From Spirochaetales bacterium (lineage in GTDB: Bacteria > Spirochaetota > Spirochaetia > DSM-2461), in assembly GCA_028533045.1 (NCBI GenBank), contig JAQQAP010000014.1, positions 1 through 64,000 of the forward strand: a stretch of DNA of 64,000 nucleotides, in the 5' to 3' direction. Below the pieces are notes generated by a model. The model was not told the origin of the DNA. It saw nothing but the letters and a program-made list of their open reading frames with translations, and searched no databases. The number at the start of each line of letters is the position of its first letter. Position 1 is the stretch's first letter. This document shows, piece by piece, positions 14,362-24,252 of this stretch. A program made the translations under genes and the position numbers.

Positions 14362-16170
14362 ATGGATAAAAAACTGACCCTTCCGGAAGCGGCTTGTGCC
14401 CTGGGAGTTTCCCCTGCCACGATTCAGAACTGGCAGCGGGGAGGAACCCTGGGGGAGCTGACCGAATCCACAGTGAAGGATTTTCTTAATAACCCCAAAG
14501 TCCACGGCCGCTTAACGAGCCGGGCCAATAAACGTTACTCCACCCGTTCCTTTTCCCCTTCCGAATACGGCGGAGGGAAACTCAAGAAAGCTCTGGCTTT
14601 TGTCCACGAACAGAACTGGACCCTGGAAGAGGCCCTGTTTTATGCCCAGGAAGACTTAACCGGCCCCTACGGTACAACTCCCGAGAACCGCTACTTCCGT
14701 GAAGAGATGGAAAGCTGGGCTCAAAAACTCTTCTCAAAGAGATCCCGCCGCCCCAGGGGAGTTCACTATCCTGCGGTGATGGAAGAGGCGGAAGATTTTC
14801 CCGGCTGGCTCTACCAGGCTTTGCAGCAAGAGGGAGACAAGGCGGTTAAGGGTTCCTACTTTACCCCTCCTTGCCTGGTGGAGGATATTCTGGACCGGGT
14901 TTTCGCAGAAGAGAAGGAGGGGGACTTTTTTGATCCCTGCTGCGGGAGCGGGGGATTTCTTCTTCCCGCCGCCCGTCGGCTGAATGATCCGACCCGAGTG
15001 GCCGGACAGGATTCGGACCCCCTGGCTGTCAAACTGGCCCGCTTAAACCTGATGCGCCTCTTCCCGGAAAAGGAATTCAATCCTGCCATTTACAGGGGAA
15101 ACTCCCTAAAATCGTTTCCGAGGGAACTCGCAAAAAAACGTTTCCGATTTATCGCCACCAATCCCCCCTGGGGAAGCCGGTTTACGGCGAAGGAGAAAAA
15201 TGACCTGTCCCGCCGCTATAAGCTGATGTCGGGCGAATCGGCCTCACTGATTATACTCTCTTCCCTTAGACTCCTTCACTCCGAGGGACGGGCGGCCTAT
15301 TTATTACCGGAGAGTCTCCTTCATCGGCAGCGCCACGGAGATATTAGGGAGCGGATTCTTGACAGGACCACAGAAATTGCCTGGTACGGGAAACGTTTTT
15401 CCCGGGTACAATCAGAATGTTTCTGCCTGACCCTGAACGGGACGGCCTGCAGGGAAGGTCAGATACGGATTGACCTGGAGGAGAGAAACTACCTACGAAG
15501 CAAAGATTCTTTTCGCCGGAGCCCCCTGGACCTATGGAATGTGTTCACCAGCGAGGAAGAACGAGGGATTTTCGCCAAACTTTTTGAAAGGGAACATCGC
15601 CTTTTGGGTGACCGAAGCCGGTGGGGCCTGGGGATTGTTACGGGAGATAATCGAGGAAAACTGAATAGTGAGGGCAAAGGAGAGGAGATCCTGCGGGGAA
15701 AGGATCTTTTACCCTTTTCCCTGGCCGAAGCAAGCCTCTTTCTTGACTATCACGACAAGGGACTCCAGCAAAAGGCCCCCCTGGAACTGTACAAGAAGGA
15801 AAAGATCGTCTACCGCTTTATTGCCAGCCGTCCTTGCGCGGCCCTGGATCTTAAAGGCCGCCTGACACTGAATTCAGTCAACATTCTCATCCCCGGAGAA
15901 GAAATCGATCCAAAACTGGCCCTTCTCTTCCTGAATTCCGAGCTTTACGGCCTCTATTTTGAAAAAACCTTCCATACCCTTAAAGTCCTGCGGGGACAAC
16001 TTGCCACTCTTCCGATTCCTGTACTGAATGAAGAGGAAGAACAGTCCCTTAAAGAACTCTATCCCCTGCTCTGCTCCAATTTTGAAGCCCATAGGGAGCG
16101 ATGGAACGGGATGATTTACGACATATTCAACATTAGCCATGAGGAGAGAATCAGCCTTGAAAGAGTATAA
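14362..16170 (+). CDS. Orphan N6-adenine DNA methyltransferase with HTH and target-recognition domain
   Basis: This 602-residue protein has an N-terminal MerR/excisionase-like helix-turn-helix (about 5-50, LPEAACALGVSPATIQNWQR). A gamma-type adenine methyltransferase core follows (about 165-350), with motif I DFFDPCCGSGGFLLPAARR binding S-adenosylmethionine and motif IV ATNPPWGSR as the catalytic NPPW. The C-terminal third resembles a TaqI-like or type I specificity region (FFLNSELYG-like pattern near 530-545, LPIPVLNEEEEQ). No restriction gene is next to it, so it may be an orphan or a type IIG-like remnant without a nuclease. The ATG has no properly spaced Shine-Dalgarno sequence. It overlaps the pth start by 14 bases. 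Confidence 0.85.
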   Translation: MDKKLTLPEAACALGVSPATIQNWQRGGTLGELTESTVKDFLNNPKVHGRLTSRANKRYSTRSFSPSEYGGGKLKKALAFVHEQNWTLEEALFYAQEDLTGPYGTTPENRYFREEMESWAQKLFSKRSRRPRGVHYPAVMEEAEDFPGWLYQALQQEGDKAVKGSYFTPPCLVEDILDRVFAEEKEGDFFDPCCGSGGFLLPAARRLNDPTRVAGQDSDPLAVKLARLNLMRLFPEKEFNPAIYRGNSLKSFPRELAKKRFRFIATNPPWGSRFTAKEKNDLSRRYKLMSGESASLIILSSLRLLHSEGRAAYLLPESLLHRQRHGDIRERILDRTTEIAWYGKRFSRVQSECFCLTLNGTACREGQIRIDLEERNYLRSKDSFRRSPLDLWNVFTSEEERGIFAKLFEREHRLLGDRSRWGLGIVTGDNRGKLNSEGKGEEILRGKDLLPFSLAEASLFLDYHDKGLQQKAPLELYKKEKIVYRFIASRPCAALDLKGRLTLNSVNILIPGEEIDPKLALLFLNSELYGLYFEKTFHTLKVLRGQLATLPIPVLNEEEEQSLKELYPLLCSNFEAHRERWNGMIYDIFNISHEERISLERV

Positions 16171-16663
16171 ACTAATCGTTTTCCTGGGAAATCCGGGCAA
16201 AAAATATGAAAAGACCCGCCATAATGCGGGCTGGCGCGTGGCCGACTACCGGGAGCGGAGCTGGCAGAAGAAGTTCAACGGCCTCTGGTGTAAGGAAGGG
16301 ATAGGGGCGAATCAGAAAATCTACCTTAAACCGCAAACCTTTATGAACCTCTCCGGTGATTCGGTAAGAAAGGCTATGGACTTTTTTAAACTGAAGCCCG
16401 AGGAGATTCTGGTTGTCCACGATGAACTGGAGCTTCCCTTCGGAGAAGTACAGGAGCGGTTCGGCGGTGGGTTGGCCGGACATAACGGACTTAAATCGAT
16501 TAAGCAGCAGCTGGGAACGGCCGACTTCGGACGACTTCGCATCGGGATTGGACGGCCCCCCTACGGGGACGTGCAGCGCTGGGTGCTATCGCCGTTCTCA
16601 GCCAGCGATGAAGCGGAACTGGACGATGTGATAAGGAAGGCGGAGAGAATTATCGCTCCTTAA
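16157..16663 (+). CDS. pth: Peptidyl-tRNA hydrolase
   Basis: Pth releases peptides from prematurely dropped peptidyl-tRNA in the cytoplasm. The catalytic histidine is in YEKTRHNAGW, and the other family boxes are present: FLGNPG, MNLSGDSV, VVHDELELPFGEVQ, RFGGGLAGHNGLKSI and RLRIGIGRP. At about 168 residues it is slightly shorter than usual (about 185-195) because of a short C-terminus. I chose the TTG at 16157 (LKEYKLIVFLGNPG) because GAGGAG lies about 12 bases upstream; an in-frame ATG at 16139 would add six residues. The gene start overlaps the methyltransferase gene and its end overlaps the convergent mscS gene by 14 bases. Confidence 0.92.
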   Translation: MKEYKLIVFLGNPGKKYEKTRHNAGWRVADYRERSWQKKFNGLWCKEGIGANQKIYLKPQTFMNLSGDSVRKAMDFFKLKPEEILVVHDELELPFGEVQERFGGGLAGHNGLKSIKQQLGTADFGRLRIGIGRPPYGDVQRWVLSPFSASDEAELDDVIRKAERIIAP

Positions 16664-17771
16664 TATGCACATCCATCTGGGGATAGGGCATCTCGATGCC
16701 GGCCGCCTTGAATCTCTTCCAGAGTTCCAGGTTGGTCCAGGCATAGGCGGGGGCCCGGTGAACCACATCGTCCACGGTCACCCAGAGTTCCAGGGTAATT
16801 CCCGAATCATCAAAGGAGCGGATAAAGGATTTTACCACAGTCCCCTTCACATGCCACTCATTGTCCTCTCCAATTCCCTTCATTACGGCCAAAGCCTGTT
16901 CCAGGTCCGTTTCGTAGTGGACTCCCACTTTATTCACCACAACAACCTGCCGGTTATGGTAGGAGTAGTTGTGCATAACCTGATTAATAATCTGGGAGTT
17001 GGGAATGATGATGTACTCATTCCTTAAGGTCGTCACGGTGGTGGACATGAGCTTAATGTCGGTGACATTTCCTTCCACGTCGTTCACCAGAATCCTGTCG
17101 TTTATCTTAATCTGGCGCATGAAGAGAATCATGATACCCGCAAAGAAGTTGGCCACCATGTCCTGCAAACCGAATCCGACACCAATACCCAGGGCACCGA
17201 AGACAACTCCCAGGGCTGTCAGGTCTATCCCGATCATGGAGAGCATGAAGAGAAGCACCAGACTTAATGTGGCGAAGCGGGCGAAATTCCCCATGGAAAC
17301 TTTCCTTGCTTCGTCCAGAGTGGTTATCTCGGGGAAGATATTCTTCTCAAGGAGATTCTGAACCAGCTTACCCGACCATGAAGCACCATAAAATATGGGA
17401 ATAACTAAAATTATGGTAACCACGGAGATAGATGTATCACCGGTATCAAAAAAGGGTTTATTCAGAAAGTGGAGAAAGTTGTTTATATAACGATAGGCGC
17501 TGATCCCCAGTACGGAGCCCAGGGAACCGACAATACCTAAAAAAAGGGCCAACTTAAGCGCCAGCCGGGCCCATTTGGATACCCGGTTGGCAATTTCTTC
17601 CTTGGCCTTGGCCAGGGAGAGGATTTTTCTGACCGCCATCATGAGGAGGGCATAGCCCAGTATCATTCCCAAAACGGGCAGGATGAACTTGAATATCAGG
17701 TTGAAGATACTCACCGATATAATAAATTCACCCAGCTCGAAAACGAAGGGGGTGGTCAGAAAATCCATCAT
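16650..17771 (-). CDS. MscS-family mechanosensitive channel
   Basis: The 373-residue membrane protein has four or five predicted transmembrane segments (about 12-32, 66-88, 110-135, 165-190 and the pore helix). The pore and beta-domain region reads FGALGIGVGFGLQDMVANFF, then KINDRILVNDVEGNVTDIKL and IIIPNSQIINQ, which is diagnostic of MscS. Such channels open under membrane tension and protect against osmotic downshock. It has more transmembrane segments than E. coli MscS (three). It lies 3 bases after the pyrF-pyrE stop codon, so it is probably the second gene of that operon. A shared role is not obvious. Confidence 0.9.
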   Translation of the reverse strand: MMDFLTTPFVFELGEFIISVSIFNLIFKFILPVLGMILGYALLMMAVRKILSLAKAKEEIANRVSKWARLALKLALFLGIVGSLGSVLGISAYRYINNFLHFLNKPFFDTGDTSISVVTIILVIPIFYGASWSGKLVQNLLEKNIFPEITTLDEARKVSMGNFARFATLSLVLLFMLSMIGIDLTALGVVFGALGIGVGFGLQDMVANFFAGIMILFMRQIKINDRILVNDVEGNVTDIKLMSTTVTTLRNEYIIIPNSQIINQVMHNYSYHNRQVVVVNKVGVHYETDLEQALAVMKGIGEDNEWHVKGTVVKSFIRSFDDSGITLELWVTVDDVVHRAPAYAWTNLELWKRFKAAGIEMPYPQMDVHIKER

Positions 17772-17774
17772 GGT

Positions 17775-19199
17775 CTACTCCTCTTTGGCGTATGTGAGCA
17801 TGGAAGCAAGCTGGTCTTCGTCTATGAGATTTTTCTCATGACAGGGAACCAGGAACTCTTCCACATGGGCGTAGGCGTGGAGGTTGATGTCCACGGCGGT
17901 CATGTCCTTACGTCCCTGGGCGCCCCGTTCGAGAAGGACGTAAAGGTCTTCCACGATAAGCCCCTCTTCCCTAAGGATATCGATGGCTTCTATCTTGCTT
18001 TTACCTGTGGTAATAAGATCGTCCAGAAGGGCTACTTTTTCGCCTTTCTTCCACTCCCCTTCGATCCGGTTACCCGTACCGTGGGCCTTCATGGTCATCC
18101 GGGGGTAGATAAGGGGGATGTTAGCCTCCAGGGAAACGGCGGTTGCCAGAGGCAGGGCAGCCAGAGGAATCCCGGCCAGCCGATCGTAACTCTTACCCTT
18201 GAGAAGCTTGGCATAGGCCCGGGCGACTTTTGCCAGGAGAGAGGGGTCCGAAGAAACCCGTCTAAGGTCAATATAGAAGGGAGATTTCTTTCCCGACTTA
18301 AGGGTGAACTCCCCTACTCTAAAACATTCGTTCTCTATGAGGCCGTCAATAACTTCCCGCTTTTTGATCTCTTCAATATCGGCGCCCTGTACTTTTACAG
18401 CGGCCTGTTCCCGGGCCTTGTTAAGGCTGTCTACGAACTCTTTTGCCGCCTTGCCCGGATCTTCTGCATTGGCAATGGCACGGGAGACGTTGGGAAGGAT
18501 ACCCAGTCCGTCCTTGCGCTGTCCTGCGGCGACCGCGTCAACCATTGAACCGCCCTGACTGCCGATCCCGGGCGTCAGAAACCAGGTATTGGGGCAGTAG
18601 TAGCGGAGCTTGCGCAGGGCGTCCAGGTCATTACCGGCCACAACAAGTCCCACCCGGTCGGACCAGGAGGTACATTCAATGGCGGTTTTTACGTAAAGTT
18701 CTCCCTGTTCTCCCCCGGGGAGAGTTACGGGAATATCCTGAATGGCGGGAGCGCTTGGATTGGTCGTTCTGGCCAGGAGGAACATGCCCCGTCCTTCGTA
18801 GTCCAGGAAGGGATCGGCCGCATCCTTGCCCATGTAGGGAGACAGAGTCACACAGTCGGCATTGTAGTAACCGAAAATAGAATCGGCATAGGCCTGGGCA
18901 GTAGAACCAATATCGTTCCGCTTGGCATCCATAAGAACGGGGATCTCTTCGGGAATAGTTTCCATAACCCTTTCCAGGGCCCGCAGTCCTTCCGGCCCAT
19001 AGGCTTCGAAGAAGGCGATATTCGGTTTGTAACATATGGCGTAATCGGCGGTGGCTTCGATAATTCTTTCGTTCCACTCCACTAAGGGACGGTAGGGAGA
19101 TTCTCCTTCCTGCCAGTCGATACGCGGATCAAGGCCCACACAAAGAAGACTGTTTTTCTCCTTTGCCTGCTTTTCGAGTCTTGTAAAAAATGATTCCAT
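17775..19199 (-). CDS. pyrFE: OMP decarboxylase - orotate phosphoribosyltransferase fusion
   Basis: The 474-residue protein joins the last two enzymes of UMP synthesis. Residues about 1-275 are OMP decarboxylase of the group with DAKRNDIGSTAQAYA, whose lysine and aspartates form the active site. Residues about 285-474 are orotate phosphoribosyltransferase with the PRPP loop VALLDDLITTGKSKIEAIDI. The order, decarboxylase first, is opposite to animal UMP synthase. The start at 19199 is supported by GGAGGAAATA directly before the ATG; the open frame continues 25 codons upstream without a ribosome site. mscS follows within 3 bases. The protein would take orotate made by PyrD/PyrK (4454-6114). Confidence 0.93.
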   Translation of the reverse strand: MESFFTRLEKQAKEKNSLLCVGLDPRIDWQEGESPYRPLVEWNERIIEATADYAICYKPNIAFFEAYGPEGLRALERVMETIPEEIPVLMDAKRNDIGSTAQAYADSIFGYYNADCVTLSPYMGKDAADPFLDYEGRGMFLLARTTNPSAPAIQDIPVTLPGGEQGELYVKTAIECTSWSDRVGLVVAGNDLDALRKLRYYCPNTWFLTPGIGSQGGSMVDAVAAGQRKDGLGILPNVSRAIANAEDPGKAAKEFVDSLNKAREQAAVKVQGADIEEIKKREVIDGLIENECFRVGEFTLKSGKKSPFYIDLRRVSSDPSLLAKVARAYAKLLKGKSYDRLAGIPLAALPLATAVSLEANIPLIYPRMTMKAHGTGNRIEGEWKKGEKVALLDDLITTGKSKIEAIDILREEGLIVEDLYVLLERGAQGRKDMTAVDINLHAYAHVEEFLVPCHEKNLIDEDQLASMLTYAKEE

Positions 19200-19324
19200 T
19201 ATTTCCTCCGGGGATTTAGGCCTATCATAAAAAATAAAACGTATCTTTTCAATCCTCCTATAATTGTTTTGCATTCGACTTGATAATATTTTACAGTTAA
19301 ATAAACATCATCGGGGAAAAAAAT

Positions 19325-21541
19325 ATGTCACGCAGAAATAGTAAGAAATATAGTATTAGAAATCGAATGTTCCTGATAATAGGAATGTCGGTTATCCTTG
19401 TCTTTTCCGTAAGCGGCTTCGTAACGGCCCGCCTTGTCTATATCAATGAAAAGCATAACTCCCGTATCTACATGGAAGCGGTATCCATGGAGTATGCCTA
19501 TCAAATAGAAGGAGTACTTGATACGTCCATGGCCACCGCCCGTTTTCTCGCCTATATTTTCCACGGATACGAGGCCTATTTCCCCCAATCCCGCCGAAAG
19601 GTTTTCTCGGGAATATTACAGGGGCTCCTGGAACAAAATGATGAGATAATGGGAGTCTGGTGCGTTTTTGAACCGAATGCTTTAGACGGGCTGGATGAAG
19701 AATACGCCGGTACTGAAGGATACGATGAAACGGGGCGCTTTATTCCCTACTATTACCGGGATGACGACGGAACCCTATCTTACGCTCCACTTGAGGGATA
19801 CAATGAACCGGGTATAGGAGATTATTATCTACTGGCAAGAAACAGCGGCAATGAGGTTATTACCGACCCCTACTATTATCCCGTGGCAGGGGTTGATCAG
19901 TTACTTACAAGCCTGGCCGCCCCTATCCGGGATAAAAACGGTCGTGTTATCGGTGTAGCCGGGATTGATATTTCCCTCAAGTCCCTGGATGAGCAACTTG
20001 ACAATGTAACCCTGTATGATACAGGTTTCTGCCGCCTAGTCACCTATTTGGGACAAGTGGTGTATCACCCAAACCTTGACAGAATAAACAAGATCTGGGG
20101 AGAGGAAAAAAACGGTCCCAACGATGAGTTGCGACAAAAAATGGACAATATGGAAATCGTAACGGGAGAATACTATTCAAGCAGTCTCGGTGCGGTTGTT
20201 TCCAAAAGCTTTGTCCCCTTTAAAATCGGAGAAAGTGAGCATCCCTGGATTTTCGGTACTGTGGTTCCCACAACGGAAACCTTTACAGAAGGAATGAAAA
20301 TTCTTAAACGTATTGCCCTTATCTGTCTGGCCGGGATTGCTATAATTATGGTTCTTATCCTTCTCATAGCAAATTCTCTTATTAATCCTCTTAAGCAAAC
20401 GGCGGAAGCCCTTAAAGAGATATCCGAAGGAGAAGGAGACCTTACCAAAGAAATCAGAGTAGGAAGAAGGGATGAAATTGGTGAAATCGGCCTCTACTTC
20501 AACCAAACCATTGGCAAGATGAGCTCCCTGCTGATTCAGATCAAAACTGATTCGGACAGCCTCAATCAGGTGGGAGAAGACCTCTCGGCCAACATGACCC
20601 AGACAGCCTCGGCTATGAACCAAATTGCCGCCAATATTATGAGTATAAAAAACCAGTCCGGCCAACAGGCTTCCAGCGTGGATGAAGTGGGCAAGACGAT
20701 CAATCAGATTACCGTGGGAATTGACCAGTTGGACAACCTTCTGCAGAATCAGGCTTCGAGCATCACCCAATCCTCCGCAGCGGTTGAAGAAATGGTAGCC
20801 AACGTCAAATCGGTAACGGAAGTACTCGATAAAAACAGCCTCTCCATGGACGAACTCCTTGTGGCAAGTGAATCGGGACAGACCGGTATAAATGAAGTAG
20901 CCAGCTTTATAAACACCATCAATGGTGAATCGGAAGGGCTGATCGAAGCGGGGAATATAATTCAGAATATTGCCAGCCAGACCAACCTCCTTGCCATGAA
21001 CGCCGCCATTGAAGCCGCCCATGCGGGAGAAGCGGGCCGGGGATTTGCCGTTGTGGCCGAAGAGATTCGCAAACTTTCCGAAACGGCGGGAAGCCAGGGT
21101 AAGTCGATTATCGAAGTGCTTAACAAGCTCAAAGAGTCTATCGGAAAAGCGGAAAGCCTCACCGGCTCAGCCAAAAATCAGTTTCAGTCCGTCCTTGACC
21201 TTAGTCAGAAAGTTAAAGATCAGGAACACATCATCCGAAACGCCATGGAAGAACAAAACGCCGGAGGGATTGAAGTACTGGGCGCCATTCAGGAAATGAC
21301 CTCCATAACGACACAGGTGCGGGAAAGCTCCGTTGCCATGCGGGAAAAAAACGGTCTTGTTATGGACGAAATGGGTACCCTTTCCAGAATTACCGGCGAG
21401 ATGAGCCACAGCATGGACGAAATGGCCGCCGGGACCGACGAAATAAACAACGCCATCAATCAGGTAAACGAGATAAGCCACACCAACCGGGAGCGCATTG
21501 CCAGTTTGAAGGGCGAGCTTGAGAAATTTAAGACGGAGTAG
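19325..21541 (+). CDS. Methyl-accepting chemotaxis protein with Cache sensor
   Basis: This is a 738-residue chemoreceptor. It has a first membrane helix (about 14-36), an extracellular double-Cache-like ligand domain (about 40-325, with [18 protein letters not shown]), a second membrane helix (about 335-355), a HAMP domain ([20 protein letters not shown]), and a long signalling coiled coil. The hairpin tip, which contacts CheA and CheW, is [20 protein letters not shown] followed by [15 protein letters not shown]. No CheR-tethering pentapeptide is visible at the C-terminus (ELEKFKTE). The ligand cannot be read from sequence. GGGGA lies upstream of the ATG. No che genes are in the window, so it feeds a pathway encoded elsewhere. 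Confidence 0.93.
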   Translation: MSRRNSKKYSIRNRMFLIIGMSVILVFSVSGFVTARLVYINEKHNSRIYMEAVSMEYAYQIEGVLDTSMATARFLAYIFHGYEAYFPQSRRKVFSGILQGLLEQNDEIMGVWCVFEPNALDGLDEEYAGTEGYDETGRFIPYYYRDDDGTLSYAPLEGYNEPGIGDYYLLARNSGNEVITDPYYYPVAGVDQLLTSLAAPIRDKNGRVIGVAGIDISLKSLDEQLDNVTLYDTGFCRLVTYLGQVVYHPNLDRINKIWGEEKNGPNDELRQKMDNMEIVTGEYYSSSLGAVVSKSFVPFKIGESEHPWIFGTVVPTTETFTEGMKILKRIALICLAGIAIIMVLILLIANSLINPLKQTAEALKEISEGEGDLTKEIRVGRRDEIGEIGLYFNQTIGKMSSLLIQIKTDSDSLNQVGEDLSANMTQTASAMNQIAANIMSIKNQSGQQASSVDEVGKTINQITVGIDQLDNLLQNQASSITQSSAAVEEMVANVKSVTEVLDKNSLSMDELLVASESGQTGINEVASFINTINGESEGLIEAGNIIQNIASQTNLLAMNAAIEAAHAGEAGRGFAVVAEEIRKLSETAGSQGKSIIEVLNKLKESIGKAESLTGSAKNQFQSVLDLSQKVKDQEHIIRNAMEEQNAGGIEVLGAIQEMTSITTQVRESSVAMREKNGLVMDEMGTLSRITGEMSHSMDEMAAGTDEINNAINQVNEISHTNRERIASLKGELEKFKTE

Positions 21542-21567
21542 CGGACAGCTTTCATCCGTCCGCTTTC
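21541..21567 (+). terminator. Possible terminator after the chemoreceptor gene
   Basis: GCGGAC (21541-21546) pairs with GTCCGC (21558-21563) directly after the stop codon, followed by TTT and then mixed bases. The T-run is weak, so this is tentative. Confidence 0.4.
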
Positions 21568-21571
21568 GGCT

Positions 21572-24205
21572 TTAACCCAAATCCTTCAAATAGGCTTCCA
21601 TCTTCACAATGGCCTGTTCAAACTCTTCGAGCTTTTCCTTTTCCTTGGCGATAACATCGGCGGGAGCCCGGCTTACGAAGTTTTCGTTGGAAAGTTTCTT
21701 TTCCGTTGCAGCTTTGAGCTTAAGGTTCTTCTCCACGGTCTTCTTCATTCGGGCGATCTCCTTATCCATATCGATCAGATCCCTAATGAGGGCGTGAGCC
21801 TCAAAGCCCTTACCTACGGCGGTTACAGCTCCGGCAAACTCTTTCTCTTCCACAGTAAAGCTGACTTCTTCCGCCTTAACCAGAGAAGCCACCAGGTCTC
21901 CCGCTTCTTCAAAGAAGCTCAAAAGCTGAGCGTCACAGCGGACGGCCAGTTTGATTTTGTTGGAAGGGGGTATGGTAAACTCACTTCGCAGGGTTCGTAC
22001 TTTCTGTACCAAATCCTGGAGGAGTTCAAAGTTTTCGTTAAGAGCCTTGTCTTCCCGGCTTTCCTCTATCTGGGGGTACTGGGCGGTGATGATGCGGCCT
22101 TCCGTGTTGGGAAGCTTCTGGTAGATTTCCTCTGTCAGGAAGCTCAGCACGGGGTGCATCAGTCTAAGAGATTCTTCCAGGACATTCAGGATAACAGAAA
22201 CGGCCCGGTTCTTTTCCGCTTCGTCATCGGAGTAGAGATAGAGCTTGGTGGCTTCCACGTACCAGTCGCAGAAGTCGTTCCAGAAATATTCGTAAACGCC
22301 GTGACCCATTTCGTCAAAACGATAGGTGGTAAAGGCTTTGTCCATGGATTTAACCGCTTCGTTAAGCCGGTGATAGATCCACTTGTCCACGGTGCGCAGT
22401 TCGGGATTTTTAACCAGTTCCCGCCCTTCCAGATTCATGAGGATGTAGCGGGTGGCGTTCCAGATCTTATTACAGAACTTGGAACCGATCTGGAAGGTGT
22501 CCATTCCTACGGGGATATCTTCTCCCTGACCGGAAAGGTATACCAAGGTGAACTTCATGGCGTCGGCGCCGTACTTGTCCACGATTTCCAGGGGGTCCAG
22601 TCCGTTCCCCAGGGACTTACTCATTTTGCGGCCCTGAGCGTCTCGGACAAGTCCGGTCATATAGATATCTCTAAAGGGAACTTCCCCCATAAACTCCAAA
22701 GAGGCCATAATCATTCGGGCTACCCAAAAGAAGATGATGTCGTAACCTGTTACCAGGGCGGTGGTGGCGAAAAATTTCTCCAGGTCCGGCGTTTTCTCGG
22801 GCCAGCCCAGGGTACTGAAGGGCCAGAGCCAGGAGGAGAACCAAGTGTCCAGTACGTCCGGATCCTGGCTTACCTTGGCGCTGCCGCACTTGGGACAGGC
22901 GGTCAGATCGTCCCGTGAAACGGCCAATTCGCCGCAGTCGGGACAGGTCCAGGCGGGGATTCTGTGGCCCCACCAGAGCTGCCGGCTTATGCACCAGTCA
23001 CGGATACCTTCCATCCAGTGGGCGTAGGTATTTTCCCATTTTTTGGGATAGAAGCGGATTTCATCCTTCTTCCAGGCGTTGGTGGCTTTCTCGGCCATGG
23101 GGCCCATACGTACAAACCACTGCTTGGACATGTAGGGCTCCACCACGGTTTTACAGCGGTAACAGTGTCCCACCTGATGGGGATTATCCTTGCTGCCACG
23201 AAGGAAACCGGCCGCTTCCAGGTCGGCCAGGGTCTGCTTCCGGGCGTCCTTGGTATTCAAGCCCTGAATATTTTCCGGCGTATTACCGTTCATGGTACCG
23301 TCCGGGTTGAGGACGTTTATTTTTTCCAGGTCGTGACGCATTCCCACTTCCCAGTCGTTAGGGTCGTGGGCGGGGGTCATCTTTACGGCCCCGGAACCAA
23401 ATTCCATCTTACAGTAGGAGTCGGCGATTATCTTGATTTTTCTGTCCGTTAGAGGGAGATCAATGGTCTTGCCCACTAAATGGGTGTAACGCTCATCATC
23501 GGGATGAACCGCAACGGCCGTGTCGCCAAACATAGTTTCCGGCCTGGTGGTGGAAACAATAATCTCCCCGGAACCGTCGGACAGGGGATAGGCTATATCG
23601 TAAAGCTTACCGTTCTTCTCTTCGTGGTCCACTTCGTCGTCGGCCAGGGCGGTTCCGCAGCTGGGACACCAGTTTACCAGATATTCGCCCTTATAGATGA
23701 GGTCCCGTTCAAAGAGTGTTACGAACACTTCGCGAACCGCTTTGGAAAGGCCTTCGTCCATGGTAAAGCGCTCCCGACTCCAGTCGCAGGAAGCGCCGAT
23801 TTTCATGAGCTGCTTGGTAATGATACCGTGATGCTCTTCCTTAACCTTCCAGGTCTCTTCCAGGAATTTTTCCCGGCCCAGATCGTGACGACTCTTTCCT
23901 TCTTTAAGAAGACGCCGTTCTACAACGTTCTGAGTGGCGATTCCCGCATGGTCCGTCCCGGGTACCCAAAGGGTGGGACGCTGCTGCATTCTGTGATAAC
24001 GGATAAGAACATCCTGAAGGGAGTTGTTGAGTCCGTGCCCCATGTGAAGGACTCCGGTGACGTTGGGGGGAGGAATGACGATGACGAAGGGATCCTTGCT
24101 ATCGTCCCCGGCGGGTTTGAAACAACCCTCGTCCATCCAGTCCTGATAAATCCGGTCTTCAAATTCTTCCGGATTGTAATTTTTCTCCAGCTCAATTGCT
24201 TTCAT
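21572..24205 (-). CDS. valS: Valyl-tRNA synthetase
   Basis: ValRS charges tRNA-Val. The 877-residue protein has the class I HIGH-type motif GVLHMGHGLN, the KMSKS loop GRKMSKSLGNG, an editing domain with PETMFGDTAVAVHP, a zinc-ribbon-like pair CPDC and CPKC around residues 425-450, and the C-terminal coiled coil typical of ValRS (EKNLKLKAATEKKLSNENFV). The start at 24205 (MKAIELEKNYNPEEFE) is fixed by GGAGGAT 6 bases upstream; an upstream in-frame extension is rejected because it runs through the leader hairpin. A promoter and a terminator-like hairpin lie directly upstream. The length is normal for bacterial ValRS. Confidence 0.96.
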   Translation of the reverse strand: MKAIELEKNYNPEEFEDRIYQDWMDEGCFKPAGDDSKDPFVIVIPPPNVTGVLHMGHGLNNSLQDVLIRYHRMQQRPTLWVPGTDHAGIATQNVVERRLLKEGKSRHDLGREKFLEETWKVKEEHHGIITKQLMKIGASCDWSRERFTMDEGLSKAVREVFVTLFERDLIYKGEYLVNWCPSCGTALADDEVDHEEKNGKLYDIAYPLSDGSGEIIVSTTRPETMFGDTAVAVHPDDERYTHLVGKTIDLPLTDRKIKIIADSYCKMEFGSGAVKMTPAHDPNDWEVGMRHDLEKINVLNPDGTMNGNTPENIQGLNTKDARKQTLADLEAAGFLRGSKDNPHQVGHCYRCKTVVEPYMSKQWFVRMGPMAEKATNAWKKDEIRFYPKKWENTYAHWMEGIRDWCISRQLWWGHRIPAWTCPDCGELAVSRDDLTACPKCGSAKVSQDPDVLDTWFSSWLWPFSTLGWPEKTPDLEKFFATTALVTGYDIIFFWVARMIMASLEFMGEVPFRDIYMTGLVRDAQGRKMSKSLGNGLDPLEIVDKYGADAMKFTLVYLSGQGEDIPVGMDTFQIGSKFCNKIWNATRYILMNLEGRELVKNPELRTVDKWIYHRLNEAVKSMDKAFTTYRFDEMGHGVYEYFWNDFCDWYVEATKLYLYSDDEAEKNRAVSVILNVLEESLRLMHPVLSFLTEEIYQKLPNTEGRIITAQYPQIEESREDKALNENFELLQDLVQKVRTLRSEFTIPPSNKIKLAVRCDAQLLSFFEEAGDLVASLVKAEEVSFTVEEKEFAGAVTAVGKGFEAHALIRDLIDMDKEIARMKKTVEKNLKLKAATEKKLSNENFVSRAPADVIAKEKEKLEEFEQAIVKMEAYLKDLG

Positions 24206-24217
24206 CGTCGATCCTCC

Positions 24218-24245
24218 AAAAAAAAAGCCCCACCCTAGGCGAAGC
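24218..24245 (-). terminator. Terminator-like hairpin in the valS leader
   Basis: On the minus strand GCTTCGCC-TAG-GGTGGGGC forms an 8-pair stem (with G-U pairs) and a 3-base loop, followed by nine T and then GGAGGAT and the valS ATG. With the predicted promoter at 24253-24282 this hairpin would be almost at the 5' end of the mRNA. It could be an attenuator or a 5' stabilising hairpin. Confidence 0.6.
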
Positions 24246-24252
24246 AAGTCCT

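Noticed and set aside
14362..16170. Restriction-modification system
   Set aside because: No nuclease motif or restriction gene could be identified in or beside the methyltransferase gene.
18443..18880. Plus-strand ORFs opposite pyrF-pyrE
   Set aside because: Antisense shadow of a well-supported gene; arginine/proline-rich as expected of antisense frames.
22671..23452. ORFs overlapping valS in other frames
   Set aside because: Shadows of valS with no ribosome sites or recognisable domains.
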